Numbered from the stretch's first letter, positions 24,133 to 33,373 are shown. The stretch: DNA of 35,527 bases from Clostridiaceae bacterium (GCA_012518795.1 JAAYRL010000038.1:1-35527); one strand, 5' to 3'. Translations and numbers: made by a program. Notes: a model not told the origin generated them from the sequence alone.

Positions 24133-25413
24133 CTAATAATCAATTGGATAATTGCCGGTAATACAATGATCACAGAAATTGTTTTCTCCGCCGCATGCCT
24201 CCAACAATCCTGCATGTGACAAAAAATATAGTGAATCTGCATCAATTTTCTCGCGAATTTCCTCACAAGTCCTATTGTACGCCATTAATGCTTCCACATC
24301 AGGCACATCCATCGATAAATTGCACGGATAACGATACATCGGAGCGGAAATTCTGACATGAACCTCTTTTGCTCCGGCTTCCCGCAACATTTTTACCGTA
24401 CGGCTCGAAGTTGAGCCTTTAATAATCGAATCATCAATCAAAATGATTCTTTTGTCTTTTAAAACTTCTTTCACCGGATTAAGCTTGATGTAAATATCAG
24501 TCAATCTTTCATCTTCATTTGTCGTCAAAAAAGTACGGCCGATATATCTGTTTTTGATAATACCGTCCTTATAAGGAATGCGTGAAGCTTCGGCATAGCC
24601 AATTGCCGCAATTAAGCCGGAATCCGGAGCACCCATAACAATATCGCCTTCAGTCGGACATTCTTCATAGAGCAATCTACCCATTTGATTTCGTGCTTTA
24701 TAAACCGATAAACCATCCCAATAACTATCCGGGCGAGCAACATAAATTAATTCAAAAATACAGCTTTTCTTTTGTGTGTTCTTTGAATAGAGATGAAAAT
24801 CCAGCTTATTCCCTTGAATTACAACCATTTCACCTATATCCAGATCTCGGATAAAAACCGCTCCGCAGGAATCAATGGCACAAGTTTCCGAAGCAATAAT
24901 ATAGCCGTCATCCAGTTTGCCGACACAAAGCGGTTTTAAGCCATATTGATCTCTGAAACCGATCATTTTATACGGATCCATATATACGCCGGCAAAAGCA
25001 CCGCGTAATTTGTTTAAATATTCTTTTCCTTCTGCCAAAGATGAATGAAGAGCTTTTGCTAAATAATACAAAGAAAAATCCGGATTCAGAATATTTCCGT
25101 CAAGTGAAAGCAAACACTTCACACCATTGATATCATATTCTTTCGGCAAAATCGGTTGCTCAATATCGTACTTGCGATAATCGCCATATTTTACATGTCC
25201 TACACCACGATTACCCGGGAGATTCATCGAAATATTATCAGGAAATAAACTATTAATTTGTCCGGAGCCTTTTTTTATGATTAATTGATTTGAATCGAGT
25301 AAGCATACACCGGCATTTACTTGACCTCGATGTTGTAATGCATATAAACCGTAAATCAAGTAATGGGCTGCTGCACCATGACGTTCAGTAGTAACACCTA
25401 CAATTCCGCTCAT
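24133..25413 (-). CDS. purF: Amidophosphoribosyltransferase PurF with a degenerate glutaminase domain
   Basis: This enzyme makes phosphoribosylamine from PRPP, step 1 of purine synthesis. The transferase half is intact: PRPP loop IILIDDSIIKGSTSSR (323-338), IKNRYIGRTF, and four cysteines matching the Fe-S ligands of the Bacillus enzyme (218, 364, 414, 417). The N-terminal glutaminase half is recognisable (GIVGV, GLYALQHRGQ) but its active site is not: the nucleophile that should follow the initiator Met is Ser2 (codon AGC; MSGIVG instead of MCGIVG), the substrate Arg is Lys75 (GHVKY), HNG is LDG (104-106), and the segment with the conserved Asp (SSDTEV in Bacillus) is missing. At 426 residues it is shorter than usual (about 470). 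An upstream in-frame start is excluded: the preceding ATG runs into TGA. It probably uses ammonia. Confidence 0.95.
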   Translation of the reverse strand: MSGIVGVTTERHGAAAHYLIYGLYALQHRGQVNAGVCLLDSNQLIIKKGSGQINSLFPDNISMNLPGNRGVGHVKYGDYRKYDIEQPILPKEYDINGVKCLLSLDGNILNPDFSLYYLAKALHSSLAEGKEYLNKLRGAFAGVYMDPYKMIGFRDQYGLKPLCVGKLDDGYIIASETCAIDSCGAVFIRDLDIGEMVVIQGNKLDFHLYSKNTQKKSCIFELIYVARPDSYWDGLSVYKARNQMGRLLYEECPTEGDIVMGAPDSGLIAAIGYAEASRIPYKDGIIKNRYIGRTFLTTNEDERLTDIYIKLNPVKEVLKDKRIILIDDSIIKGSTSSRTVKMLREAGAKEVHVRISAPMYRYPCNLSMDVPDVEALMAYNRTCEEIREKIDADSLYFLSHAGLLEACGGENNFCDHCITGNYPIDY

Positions 25414-25516
25414 TTCATTTTCCTTTATCTTGTTACTTTTACATTTATTATTTAATTCTAATACGTTTTCTCTTACGTTTACTTAGATTAGATGTTTTTA
25501 TCTTGGTTGAACTTCT

Positions 25517-25999
25517 CTATTGTGATTGAATACTTTTATCTTGACTTGCTACATCTTCAATTAATTCTTGTTTATAAGCTTTTAATTTTTCAGTTAATTC
25601 ATCCGAGCTTAAAGCCAAAATTTGGCAAGCCAACAAGGCGGCATTATCTGCAGCATCAACTGCGACAGTCGCTACCGGAACACCTTTTGGCATCTGAACA
25701 ATTGAAAGTAATGAATCCATACCGAGAAATGCTGATCCCTTAATCGGTACACCGATCACAGGCAAGATAGTCATTCCGGCAATTACACCAGGCAAATGAG
25801 CTGCTTTGCCTGCTAAGCCGATTACACATTTGATTTCATTTTTTTCAAAATCTGCAACACATTCTTGCAAAGTGTCCAAAGCTCGATGAGCAGAGATCAC
25901 CCGCACTATATATTCAACACCGAATTTGTCCAACATGGTTAATGCTTTTTCAGCAATAGGATAATCAGAACTACTACCCATTATTATTGCAACTTTCAT
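25517..25999 (-). CDS. purE: N5-carboxyaminoimidazole ribonucleotide mutase, class I PurE
   Basis: A 160-residue enzyme of normal length that moves the carboxyl group on aminoimidazole ribonucleotide (step 6). Seen are [10 protein letters not shown] (5-14), ISAHR (35-39), [11 protein letters not shown] (62-72) and [13 protein letters not shown]. These fit class I PurE, which normally needs PurK; purK is not in this window. The frame is open 29 codons further upstream through the 57-bp palindromic repeat, but the ATG at 25999 has AAAGGAG about 11 bases before it and matches the family N-terminus, so it is chosen. Confidence 0.95.
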   Translation of the reverse strand: MKVAIIMGSSSDYPIAEKALTMLDKFGVEYIVRVISAHRALDTLQECVADFEKNEIKCVIGLAGKAAHLPGVIAGMTILPVIGVPIKGSAFLGMDSLLSIVQMPKGVPVATVAVDAADNAALLACQILALSSDELTEKLKAYKQELIEDVASQDKSIQSQ

Positions 26000-26049
26000 T
26001 ATGTTTTTATCTCCTTTGATCGTTTCATCATTTATACTTTTTCTCTCGG

Positions 26050-26106
26050 TGACAATGTTGCAACTTTTGTTAAAAATCTGTGACATAAGTTGTTCTGTTG
26101 TCGCCT
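26050..26106. repeat. 57-bp palindromic dispersed repeat, copy B, between purL and purE
   Basis: Matches 14497-14553 without gaps (44 of 57, by eye). GACAA/TTGTC form an outer stem and CAACTT (26061-26066) pairs perfectly with AAGTTG (26087-26092). It stands inside the purine operon, where it could act as a processing or attenuation hairpin, or be a small mobile palindrome. Confidence 0.75.
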
Positions 26107-26127
26107 TTTACAATTTATTTATGATTT

Positions 26128-29100
26128 TCAATTATCCAACCAATTCTCAGCTAAAATTTCAAAGTGTTTCGGATAATCCGCTATGGAGATATTCCTGAAC
26201 AAATCCGGATTCATCCGATCAATTAAACTTCTGATGCCGATGACTTTTCCGTTTTTGGAAGCAATTGTATCAATACCGCAATCACCCGGCAGTTTATCAG
26301 ATTGGTTAATCGCCAGTATATCGACTTTGTTTTGAATTCTTTTCAAATCAGTACAATACAAGGTAATGTTACGACCGCTAATCGGAGCTGAATAAGCAGT
26401 CTGACTTTGATTGGTAAGATAGCTGTTTTGAATTACTGCTATATCTTGCATCAAGTGTACATATTGATTGTTTTTATTGGCTGTGAAAAACAATTCTTCT
26501 TGAATTTGACCGAAATAGCCGGTATCAATCAAAGCGCACATTCCTGCTCCGATTCCAAGCAGCAAACCACCTCGATCTTGCAATTCTTGGATAGCTGTTT
26601 TCACTTTTTCTTGTTCGAGAACTCCGGTTAAGGCTCCGGAAATATTTTTGATTGTTGAAGCCATATAGTCACCGTGAGGAATTGCCAAAATCGAAGCGCC
26701 ACTAATCTTCTTAATAAAATTTTGTAAACTCACATAATAATCTGCTTGATTCAAAGTTCTGATTACTGCTTGCTCTACATCAAATCCCGCTTGATTCATG
26801 GCTCTTGTTAAATCGTATTCTCCGGTTGCGCCTTCAAATACCGGAATCAGAACTTTTTTCTTGAGATTCTTAAGCGGATCAATTGCTTTTTCCTTAAATG
26901 TTAACTTCAAATCCTTAAACGACTCTATTGTTTTCGGATTAAATATCGAGTCGAAAACAAATTGAACTTTCTCATTGCTTTTATCGGATTTATCCAGTTC
27001 CTGCAGAATATCAGGATAAACTTTCGCTAAATCAGCAGTTCTTTGATCGATTAATTTTGCATAATCGAAATTGGCTGTGGTAATGCCGATGTCATAAAAT
27101 AATTCTTGATCAATATCCACATCATCAACAATTTCGATAATCAGATTGCCCGGAATGAAACTATCAGCAAAATCAGCAAAGTCCTCATCTATTTCTACAC
27201 CGAGTGAATTGCCAAGCCCCATATCTTGTAAGGTAAAAGTAAGACCGTATTCACTAATAGCCGATGCTGCCAAGACTTTACCGGAACAATATAGTTCTTT
27301 ATATGCCGACATTACTTTGGCAAAGGAAGCAAAATCAATTGTGCCTTGCTCATCCATACCGACTCTGGTCAATAAAATCTTGGAACCGGCTTGTTTAAAT
27401 TCACGTGATACTACTTGATCAATCAAAGCGGTACTGACTGCGAAACTGACAATTGTCGGTGGAACATCAATCTCTTGATAACTGCCGCTCATTGAATCTT
27501 TGCCGCCAATTGCCGGTATTTCCAATTGTGACATCACTTCAAATGCTCCCAATAAAGCCAAAAACGGAGTTCCCATGCGCTTGGGATCACCATGAATTGC
27601 CGGGAAAAATTCTTGCATCGAAATACGAATATCTTTATATTTTCCGGTTAAAGCAATATTTTTGACAATTGATTGGAGTACTGCATAGTAACCTGCATGA
27701 TAAGCTGAAGCTTTGGCAATATCCGGATAAAAACCATAAGTCATGACCGAAGCTGTTCCGGTATTTTCAACCGGAAATTTTGTAACAATACCGTCTTGAG
27801 CAGTTAATTGATTTTTGCCGCCATATTCAGCCAACACTTTATTTCTGCCTAAAGTAGAATCAAAATTTGTTGCCAAGTTCTTGAAAATAGATTTGTTTAA
27901 ACTTAAAAGTTGCTGTTCTTCAGCAGTTTGAGCTTCAAGGTCAAAACCAAAACCCTCAAATGATGTATCTAATACAGCATTCTGATATTTCACCGCACCG
28001 TTCGAATCAAGTAATTCGCGACTCAAATCCATGATCATCTCATCATGCCAAAACATTCTTAACCGCTTGGTATCGGTGACTCTGGCAACTTCTGCATAGC
28101 GCACATCTTCTTCTTCGCAATACTGAATAAACTCAACTAAATTATCCGGACTGACAATAACAGCCATCCTTTCTTGCGATTCAGCAAGAGCAATTTCATA
28201 GCCGTTGAGGCCGGGATATTTGGTATAAACTTTATTCAAATTGATATCGAGACCATCGGACAATTCACCGATTGCTACCGAAACTCCGCCGGCACCGAAG
28301 TCATTACATTTTTTGATCAATTTACCGGCTTCCGGTCTTTTAAATAAACGTATAATTTTTCTTTCAGCAAAAGGATTGCCACGTTGAACTTCGGCTCCCG
28401 CTTTTTCTAATGTTTGCGCAGTTTGGATTGCCGAAGAACCGATTGCCGCACCTAAGCCATCACGTCCGGTTGCCGCTCCGAGCAAGAGAATAATATCTCC
28501 CGGTTCACCCGATTCACGCAGAACATTTTCTTTTTTGACCGCGCCGATTAATGCACCGAGTTCCATACGCTTGGCTACATAACCACTGTCATAATATTCA
28601 CGAATCAGACCGACCGGCGAACCGATTTGATTGGCATAGTCGGAAAATCCGTTCATAGCTTTATTACAAATATATCTTTGTGGTAACTTATTGGGCAAGG
28701 TTTCCTCGAAAAGCGTTAACGGATTCCCGGCACCGACAATCCTAATCCCTTGGATAACTTCACCTCTGCCCGACAAGGGATCTCTGATCGCACCGCCAAT
28801 ACAAGTATGTGCTCCGCCGTAAGGCTCTATTTCAGTCGGATGATTATGTGTTTCGTTTTTGAATAAGTGTAGCCAACACTCGGTTTTGCCATCGACATCT
28901 AAATCAATCTCGATTGAACAGGCATTAATTTCATCCGATTCTTCCATATCATTGAGAATGCCGCGTCTTTTCAGTTCTTTAGCATTAATTGTCGCTAAAT
29001 CCATTAAAGATATCGGTTTCGGTTTGCGGCCGGCATAAACAAATTCTCTGGTGTTGAGGTATTTGAGATAGCTCTTTTTCACCGGATCATGATAAGCGCC

Positions 29101-29775
29101 GTCCGTTATTTCAACATTTTCGATATTAGTCAAAAATGTTGTATGGCGACAATGATCCGACCAGTATGTATCCAGCATTTTAATTTCACAAAATCTCGGA
29201 TCCCGATTTTCTTTACGGAAAAAATCTTGAATTACTTGTAAATCATCAACATCCAAACCGACACCACGTTCAGATTTGAATGTTTCAAGCTCATCTTGGC
29301 TAAAGTTCAAAAATCCGTCAACCGGAAGATGTTCCGTTTCATCGGAAATTTCATAATCAAAATTAATTTCTGACGGATTCGTTTCTTTTTCGACTACGGG
29401 ATTGATCAGATATCGCTTAATCGAATCCAAATCTGACGGATTCTCCAACTCAAATTGATAACCTTTATAGTAACGCAAGTTGTTCGCTTGCCCTAAAATA
29501 CTTTGGACATATTTCAAGGTTAAATCTTCAACTTGATTATATTGACCGGATTTATCTTTGATAAAAACTAAATCCTGCGGCAGTGTATCTATCAGTTCGC
29601 CGTAGCGTAAATCAAAAATTGCCTTGATCAAATCTAGACGTTTTGATTCATCGGCAAATTGATAAATGTGATAAATTTTCAGATCATTAATTTTTATTTG
29701 CAAAAAATCTTTAATCTCTGCAGATAATGCATTGGCTTCTTGGTCAAATTCAGGAAATTTCTTAAAGACAATCAT
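26128..29775 (-). CDS. purL: Single-chain FGAM synthase PurL with a degenerate glutaminase domain
   Basis: A 1215-residue enzyme of the long Clostridia/Streptococcus type (clade II), step 4 of purine synthesis. The synthase core is intact: LDTYWSDHCRHTTF (201-214), FKNETHNHPTEIEP (305-318), GGAIRDPLSGRG, NDFGAGGVSVAIGELSDG and GGKDSMSG. The C-terminal class I glutaminase domain is still traceable (GATGEYDLTRAM; SKNGKVIGI near the end) but has lost its triad: the nucleophile loop GICNGFQ of Streptococcus PurL reads GIGAGMC (Gly1076 for Cys), and GHSER reads SLIDR (Leu1184 for His, Asp1186 for Glu); the usual HGEGKF block is not found. The frame opens at a TTG (29793), but the ATG at 29775 matches the family start. 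It likely uses ammonia. Confidence 0.96.
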   Translation of the reverse strand: MIVFKKFPEFDQEANALSAEIKDFLQIKINDLKIYHIYQFADESKRLDLIKAIFDLRYGELIDTLPQDLVFIKDKSGQYNQVEDLTLKYVQSILGQANNLRYYKGYQFELENPSDLDSIKRYLINPVVEKETNPSEINFDYEISDETEHLPVDGFLNFSQDELETFKSERGVGLDVDDLQVIQDFFRKENRDPRFCEIKMLDTYWSDHCRHTTFLTNIENVEITDGAYHDPVKKSYLKYLNTREFVYAGRKPKPISLMDLATINAKELKRRGILNDMEESDEINACSIEIDLDVDGKTECWLHLFKNETHNHPTEIEPYGGAHTCIGGAIRDPLSGRGEVIQGIRIVGAGNPLTLFEETLPNKLPQRYICNKAMNGFSDYANQIGSPVGLIREYYDSGYVAKRMELGALIGAVKKENVLRESGEPGDIILLLGAATGRDGLGAAIGSSAIQTAQTLEKAGAEVQRGNPFAERKIIRLFKRPEAGKLIKKCNDFGAGGVSVAIGELSDGLDINLNKVYTKYPGLNGYEIALAESQERMAVIVSPDNLVEFIQYCEEEDVRYAEVARVTDTKRLRMFWHDEMIMDLSRELLDSNGAVKYQNAVLDTSFEGFGFDLEAQTAEEQQLLSLNKSIFKNLATNFDSTLGRNKVLAEYGGKNQLTAQDGIVTKFPVENTGTASVMTYGFYPDIAKASAYHAGYYAVLQSIVKNIALTGKYKDIRISMQEFFPAIHGDPKRMGTPFLALLGAFEVMSQLEIPAIGGKDSMSGSYQEIDVPPTIVSFAVSTALIDQVVSREFKQAGSKILLTRVGMDEQGTIDFASFAKVMSAYKELYCSGKVLAASAISEYGLTFTLQDMGLGNSLGVEIDEDFADFADSFIPGNLIIEIVDDVDIDQELFYDIGITTANFDYAKLIDQRTADLAKVYPDILQELDKSDKSNEKVQFVFDSIFNPKTIESFKDLKLTFKEKAIDPLKNLKKKVLIPVFEGATGEYDLTRAMNQAGFDVEQAVIRTLNQADYYVSLQNFIKKISGASILAIPHGDYMASTIKNISGALTGVLEQEKVKTAIQELQDRGGLLLGIGAGMCALIDTGYFGQIQEELFFTANKNNQYVHLMQDIAVIQNSYLTNQSQTAYSAPISGRNITLYCTDLKRIQNKVDILAINQSDKLPGDCGIDTIASKNGKVIGIRSLIDRMNPDLFRNISIADYPKHFEILAENWLDN

Positions 29776-29810
29776 TTTCTTTTTCTCTTTCAAAAATGTT
29801 TAAAAGCTAA

Positions 29811-30491
29811 TTATTTCAAAATCAAATCAGATAGTTCTGCCGGTTCAATTTTTTCACCGTTGTGATAAACACGCATATTGCCGGCGGAAATTTCATCGAT
29901 TAACACGATTTCGCCGTCATTATCTGTACCATACTCAAGCTTAATATCAATCAATTGCAAATCACGATCAGCTAAATATTTTTCAATTAAATCCGTAATT
30001 TTTCTCGTTTGAGTAATTAAAAAACCATATTGTTCAGCAGTTAACAATCCGAGAACCACTAAGGCATCTTTGGTAATTAGCGGATCTTGTCTGACATCAT
30101 CTTTTAAAGTAATTTCAACATAATTATCCAAGGGCATCATCTCTTCGGCGTATAGACCATATCTGCGAATAAATGATCCGACCGCGTATTTGCGTTCAAT
30201 AATCTCCAGCCCCTTACCGAAAGGCTGACATTTTTTTACGTTCATTGTGCCTCGTTCAAGATCTGAACTCACCATGTGGGTTTTGATTCCTGCATTTTCC
30301 AGCATACTAAAAAACAAGCTAGTTACACTCAGATTTTTCTTGCCCATACCTTCCATCGATAAACCGACTTCATTTGCTCCCGGATCAAAAACACCGTCTT
30401 TGCCGGTCATATCATCCTTGAAACGCAATTGGACTTCGGTTGGACTTATTTCATAAACATCTTTGGTCTTGCCTTTGTATAGAAGTTTCAT
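29811..30491 (-). CDS. purC: Phosphoribosylaminoimidazole-succinocarboxamide synthase (SAICAR synthetase)
   Basis: A 226-residue enzyme that adds aspartate to CAIR (step 7). Seen are LYKGKTKDVYE (4-14), the FDPGANEVGLSMEGMG block, AVGSFIRRYG, IDIKLEYG (181-188) and LIDEISAGNMRVY (197-209). The last motif differs from the DEISPDTCRLW of the Bacillus enzyme and marks the variant common in Clostridia. A clear CAGGAG site precedes the ATG. It is the first purine gene, only 32 bp after telA, with no room for a purine riboswitch and no visible promoter or terminator. Confidence 0.96.
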   Translation of the reverse strand: MKLLYKGKTKDVYEISPTEVQLRFKDDMTGKDGVFDPGANEVGLSMEGMGKKNLSVTSLFFSMLENAGIKTHMVSSDLERGTMNVKKCQPFGKGLEIIERKYAVGSFIRRYGLYAEEMMPLDNYVEITLKDDVRQDPLITKDALVVLGLLTAEQYGFLITQTRKITDLIEKYLADRDLQLIDIKLEYGTDNDGEIVLIDEISAGNMRVYHNGEKIEPAELSDLILK

Positions 30492-30523
30492 TTTAGTCTC
30501 CTGAAAATCCCTTTCGAATTAAC

Positions 30524-31669
30524 TTACCTTCTGTGTTTTAACAGAGTTTGTTTAAGTTCTTCTTCAATTACCAGTAAGTCTTTTTCAGCTTGTTGTCTTT
30601 GATTATATCCTTCTTGATGGATTTTGATTGTTTCTTCAATCGTATCAATTAAGTCTCTATTAGTCTTTTTAAGGGTTTCTATTTCAATAATCCCTCTTTC
30701 TGATTCTTTGGCTACTTCAATCGTATTTTGTTTTAATTTTTCTGAATTTTTCAATAGTAACTCATTAGTTGTGTCGGTTACTGATTTTTGTAATTTTAAA
30801 GCCTTTTCTTGTCTGGCTAAACCTAAAGCAATGACAATTTGACTCTTCCATAAAGGAATAGTATTTAATATTGCCGTTTGAATTTTATCAACTAAAATTT
30901 TATCGTTATTTTGGATTAATTTAATTTGAGGAGCTGTTTGCATAGCCATTGATTTCGATAGTTTTAAGTCGTGTACTTTTTTATCGAATCTGTTAACAGT
31001 TTCTTCAAAGTCAGAAACTAATTGAGCATTCATAGGGTCGTCGGATTCTTGTGCTTCTTTTCTTAACTTTGGAATAGTTTTATTAGTCATCTCGCTAATA
31101 ACTTCTTCACCTGCAATAATGTAGAGATTTAATGAATGGAAATATTCTAAGTTTTTATTATAAAGCTCATCATACATAGCAATATCTTTCATCATTTCAA
31201 CTCTGGCATTATCCAGTTGCCCTTCGATTTTATCAATTTGAACTTCAACTGTTGCAAATTTATTTTTAAATCTTTCAATTTTACGTTTCAGTCCACCCGG
31301 TAAAATGCCTAAAAATCCTTTGCCTTCTCCGATAGAATCAATTTCCATTTCTTTAACTTGAACCATTAAATCTGATAATAGTTTGCCGGCATCACCTATA
31401 TCCTTATTTTTAACTTTGTCTAAAATAGTATCTGAAAATTGGGCTAAATTTCTCTGTGCTCCAACACCAAATGTAACAGCTTGATTAGAGTCCATGATAT
31501 TTAATCCGCTTTTGATTTCATCTACCTTTGCTCTTTGTTCAGGAGTAAGTTCTTTCGCTCTTTCTGCCAAATCTGCCTGAACTTCTTTTTTAACAAGTTC
31601 CGTATCCTGAGAAGGTTGGTTTAATACTTCTTTATTTTGTTGTAAATCTTTTAAACTAATTTCTGACAT
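30524..31669 (-). CDS. telA: TelA/YaaN-family protein (toxic anion resistance family)
   Basis: A 381-residue soluble, mostly helical protein of the TelA family (Pfam toxic anion resistance). Visible are GVGAQRNLAQFSDTILDKVK (69-88), the LSDLMVQVKEMEID block, FLGILPGGLKRKIERFKNKF with its conserved glycines and basic helix, and the IPLWKSQIVIALGLARQ segment near residue 280, all typical of the family; long coiled-coil stretches follow. The family is named for tellurite resistance, but its biochemical role is unknown. In Bacillus yaaN lies next to xpaC, and an xpaC-like gene is two genes upstream here. AGGAG stands eight bases before the ATG; 18 bp follow the upstream gene. Last of the four-gene set before purC. 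Confidence 0.92.
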   Translation of the reverse strand: MSEISLKDLQQNKEVLNQPSQDTELVKKEVQADLAERAKELTPEQRAKVDEIKSGLNIMDSNQAVTFGVGAQRNLAQFSDTILDKVKNKDIGDAGKLLSDLMVQVKEMEIDSIGEGKGFLGILPGGLKRKIERFKNKFATVEVQIDKIEGQLDNARVEMMKDIAMYDELYNKNLEYFHSLNLYIIAGEEVISEMTNKTIPKLRKEAQESDDPMNAQLVSDFEETVNRFDKKVHDLKLSKSMAMQTAPQIKLIQNNDKILVDKIQTAILNTIPLWKSQIVIALGLARQEKALKLQKSVTDTTNELLLKNSEKLKQNTIEVAKESERGIIEIETLKKTNRDLIDTIEETIKIHQEGYNQRQQAEKDLLVIEEELKQTLLKHRR

Positions 31670-31687
31670 ATAAATTCTCCTTATAAA

Positions 31688-32749
31688 TTAATAATTTTTT
31701 AGTTCATCTATAATCATTTCCATAATCTTAAAATCAGGCATTGGCATAACTTTATTTATTTGATTTGCTACACCTTGAACACCGAAAACAGATGGATCTT
31801 GTGCTCCGGAAACTCCTGTTCTGAAACCATGTTTTTTCCAAGCTAAATCTTGAATTTTATTATCCATTAAAGCTGTAATAGTTTCTTCTCCCAATTCATC
31901 TAAAGCAATCATTACATGTGAAGAATAGACTGTAGGAGTAGGATATATTATTACAATATCTTGCCCGATTTTTTCCCAATCGTCCGGATTAGAAACAGCA
32001 AATTCCAAAATTTGATTTTCATAAGCGGCTATTATCGGGTAAGCACCAACTCCCATTTTTAAAAACTGTTCGAAAAGGTCATGGGAAGAAGTATCCATAT
32101 ATCCCATTTTACCAAAAAAGTTTTTGACATCAGGAATAATTTTTGCAAAATCTTCTTTATTGTCGACAACTTCCTTATTAATAGAGTTAGCAATTAATCC
32201 TGCAAACATGTTACCGGAATTTGATTTTGTCGGATCTGTAGTTTTAACAGAAATAGAACCGTATAATTCAGGTAAACCGATATCTGCCCAAGTTTTTCCT
32301 TCAATAATAGCTCCGGAAAATTTATCCATATCCATATACCAAGAACCGTTTTCTTCAATAACATATCCGTGTTCGATTAATTTATCTTTAACATTTGAAT
32401 GTGTATATAAAACCAATGGCGTATTTAAGATGATTTCTGATTTTTTCGGAGTGCCAATTTCAACTTTATATAATTCTAAAGCAGTTTGAGATGCAGGAAA
32501 CAAATAATTCATATTTTCTTTGTCGGCTCTAACCATATCTATGGAACCGGCTTTTTTATAATTGACATCTAAGCCATAATCTTTATTCATAATAGATTTA
32601 AATTCTTCATCTTCAAATAATCCTATTTTTTCACCACCTAAGTAGCCATCTACTTTTTGTAAAGGTTTCGGTTTGAAAAGCATAAATGCAACTACAGTAA
32701 TTATCACTATTAACAGAACTGCTAAACCTATTATTTTAGATTTATTCAT
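31688..32749 (-). CDS. Membrane-anchored extracellular substrate-binding-like protein
   Basis: A 353-residue protein with one N-terminal membrane segment (5-24) and no lipobox Cys, so it should stay anchored with its domain outside. The domain resembles type 2 periplasmic binding proteins: KKAGSIDMVRA (65-75), LFPASQTALELY (83-94), TTDPTKSNSGNMFAGL (170-185), VIIYPTPTVYSSH (266-278) and FRTGVSG near 309. The same motifs in the same order occur in the lipoprotein two genes upstream, so the two are paralogous domains. No ABC permease or ATPase is nearby, which argues for sensing or binding rather than uptake. The start overlaps the xpaC stop by four bases (ATGA) with GGAGG before it, so it is translationally coupled. 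Confidence 0.8.
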   Translation of the reverse strand: MNKSKIIGLAVLLIVIITVVAFMLFKPKPLQKVDGYLGGEKIGLFEDEEFKSIMNKDYGLDVNYKKAGSIDMVRADKENMNYLFPASQTALELYKVEIGTPKKSEIILNTPLVLYTHSNVKDKLIEHGYVIEENGSWYMDMDKFSGAIIEGKTWADIGLPELYGSISVKTTDPTKSNSGNMFAGLIANSINKEVVDNKEDFAKIIPDVKNFFGKMGYMDTSSHDLFEQFLKMGVGAYPIIAAYENQILEFAVSNPDDWEKIGQDIVIIYPTPTVYSSHVMIALDELGEETITALMDNKIQDLAWKKHGFRTGVSGAQDPSVFGVQGVANQINKVMPMPDFKIMEMIIDELKNY

Positions 32750-33357
32750 ACATTACCTTCCTCCATTTTAACTGTTTGAGTTAAGACTTTAACATCAGTT
32801 GAAATATCCATAATTTCTCCTTGCATTAAATGTTCAAACTGTTTATCAAACGAATTTGTTAATATACTAAGTCCATTAATAACATCTTCTCTGGCCTTTA
32901 ATATACTTTCTCCTTTAACTCTTGATTTATGCAATTTATCGTATTTAGAAATTAAAGATGAAGCGGTTTCTAAATAATAATTAATAAATCTCCTGGCCAA
33001 GGGAATTTTACTCGGATTTTCTTGTAGATGTTCAAAAATAGATATTCCTGACTGATATAAGTATTCAGACAAATTTTTAATTTCATCATCATAAGAAATT
33101 TTACTGCCTGATTCTAAAACTTGAATATCATCGAAAGCATCAGTCATCAGTTGTTTCATCTCTTCTCCATTAGCTTCTTTTAGTTTAATGGAACCTATTT
33201 TCAACTGTGGTTTACCGGCTAAATACAATCCGATATATACACCTACAGGTAAAGCTATTAATAATGGAATAGGCATCTTGAGTAATAATGTTATTACAAA
33301 CGTAATCAGACCTCCTATAACTCCTATTATTGTTTGTCTTATCTCGCTTTTTTTCAT
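32746..33357 (-). CDS. xpaC: XpaC-like membrane protein
   Basis: A 203-residue protein with two closely spaced membrane helices at the N-terminus (about 9-27 and 29-47) and a helical cytoplasmic part. The pattern, with the late SxISKYDKLHKSRV-type helix and the pairing with a telA gene, fits the XpaC family (5-bromo-4-chloroindolyl phosphate hydrolysis protein), whose true role is unknown; the name reflects an early indicator-dye phenotype, and no phosphatase motif is seen. AGGGA stands about ten bases before the ATG; 16 bp separate it from the upstream lipoprotein gene. Family assignment rests on layout and context as much as sequence. Confidence 0.75.
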   Translation of the reverse strand: MKKSEIRQTIIGVIGGLITFVITLLLKMPIPLLIALPVGVYIGLYLAGKPQLKIGSIKLKEANGEEMKQLMTDAFDDIQVLESGSKISYDDEIKNLSEYLYQSGISIFEHLQENPSKIPLARRFINYYLETASSLISKYDKLHKSRVKGESILKAREDVINGLSILTNSFDKQFEHLMQGEIMDISTDVKVLTQTVKMEEGNV

Positions 33358-33373
33358 CTTTAAAAATCCCTGT

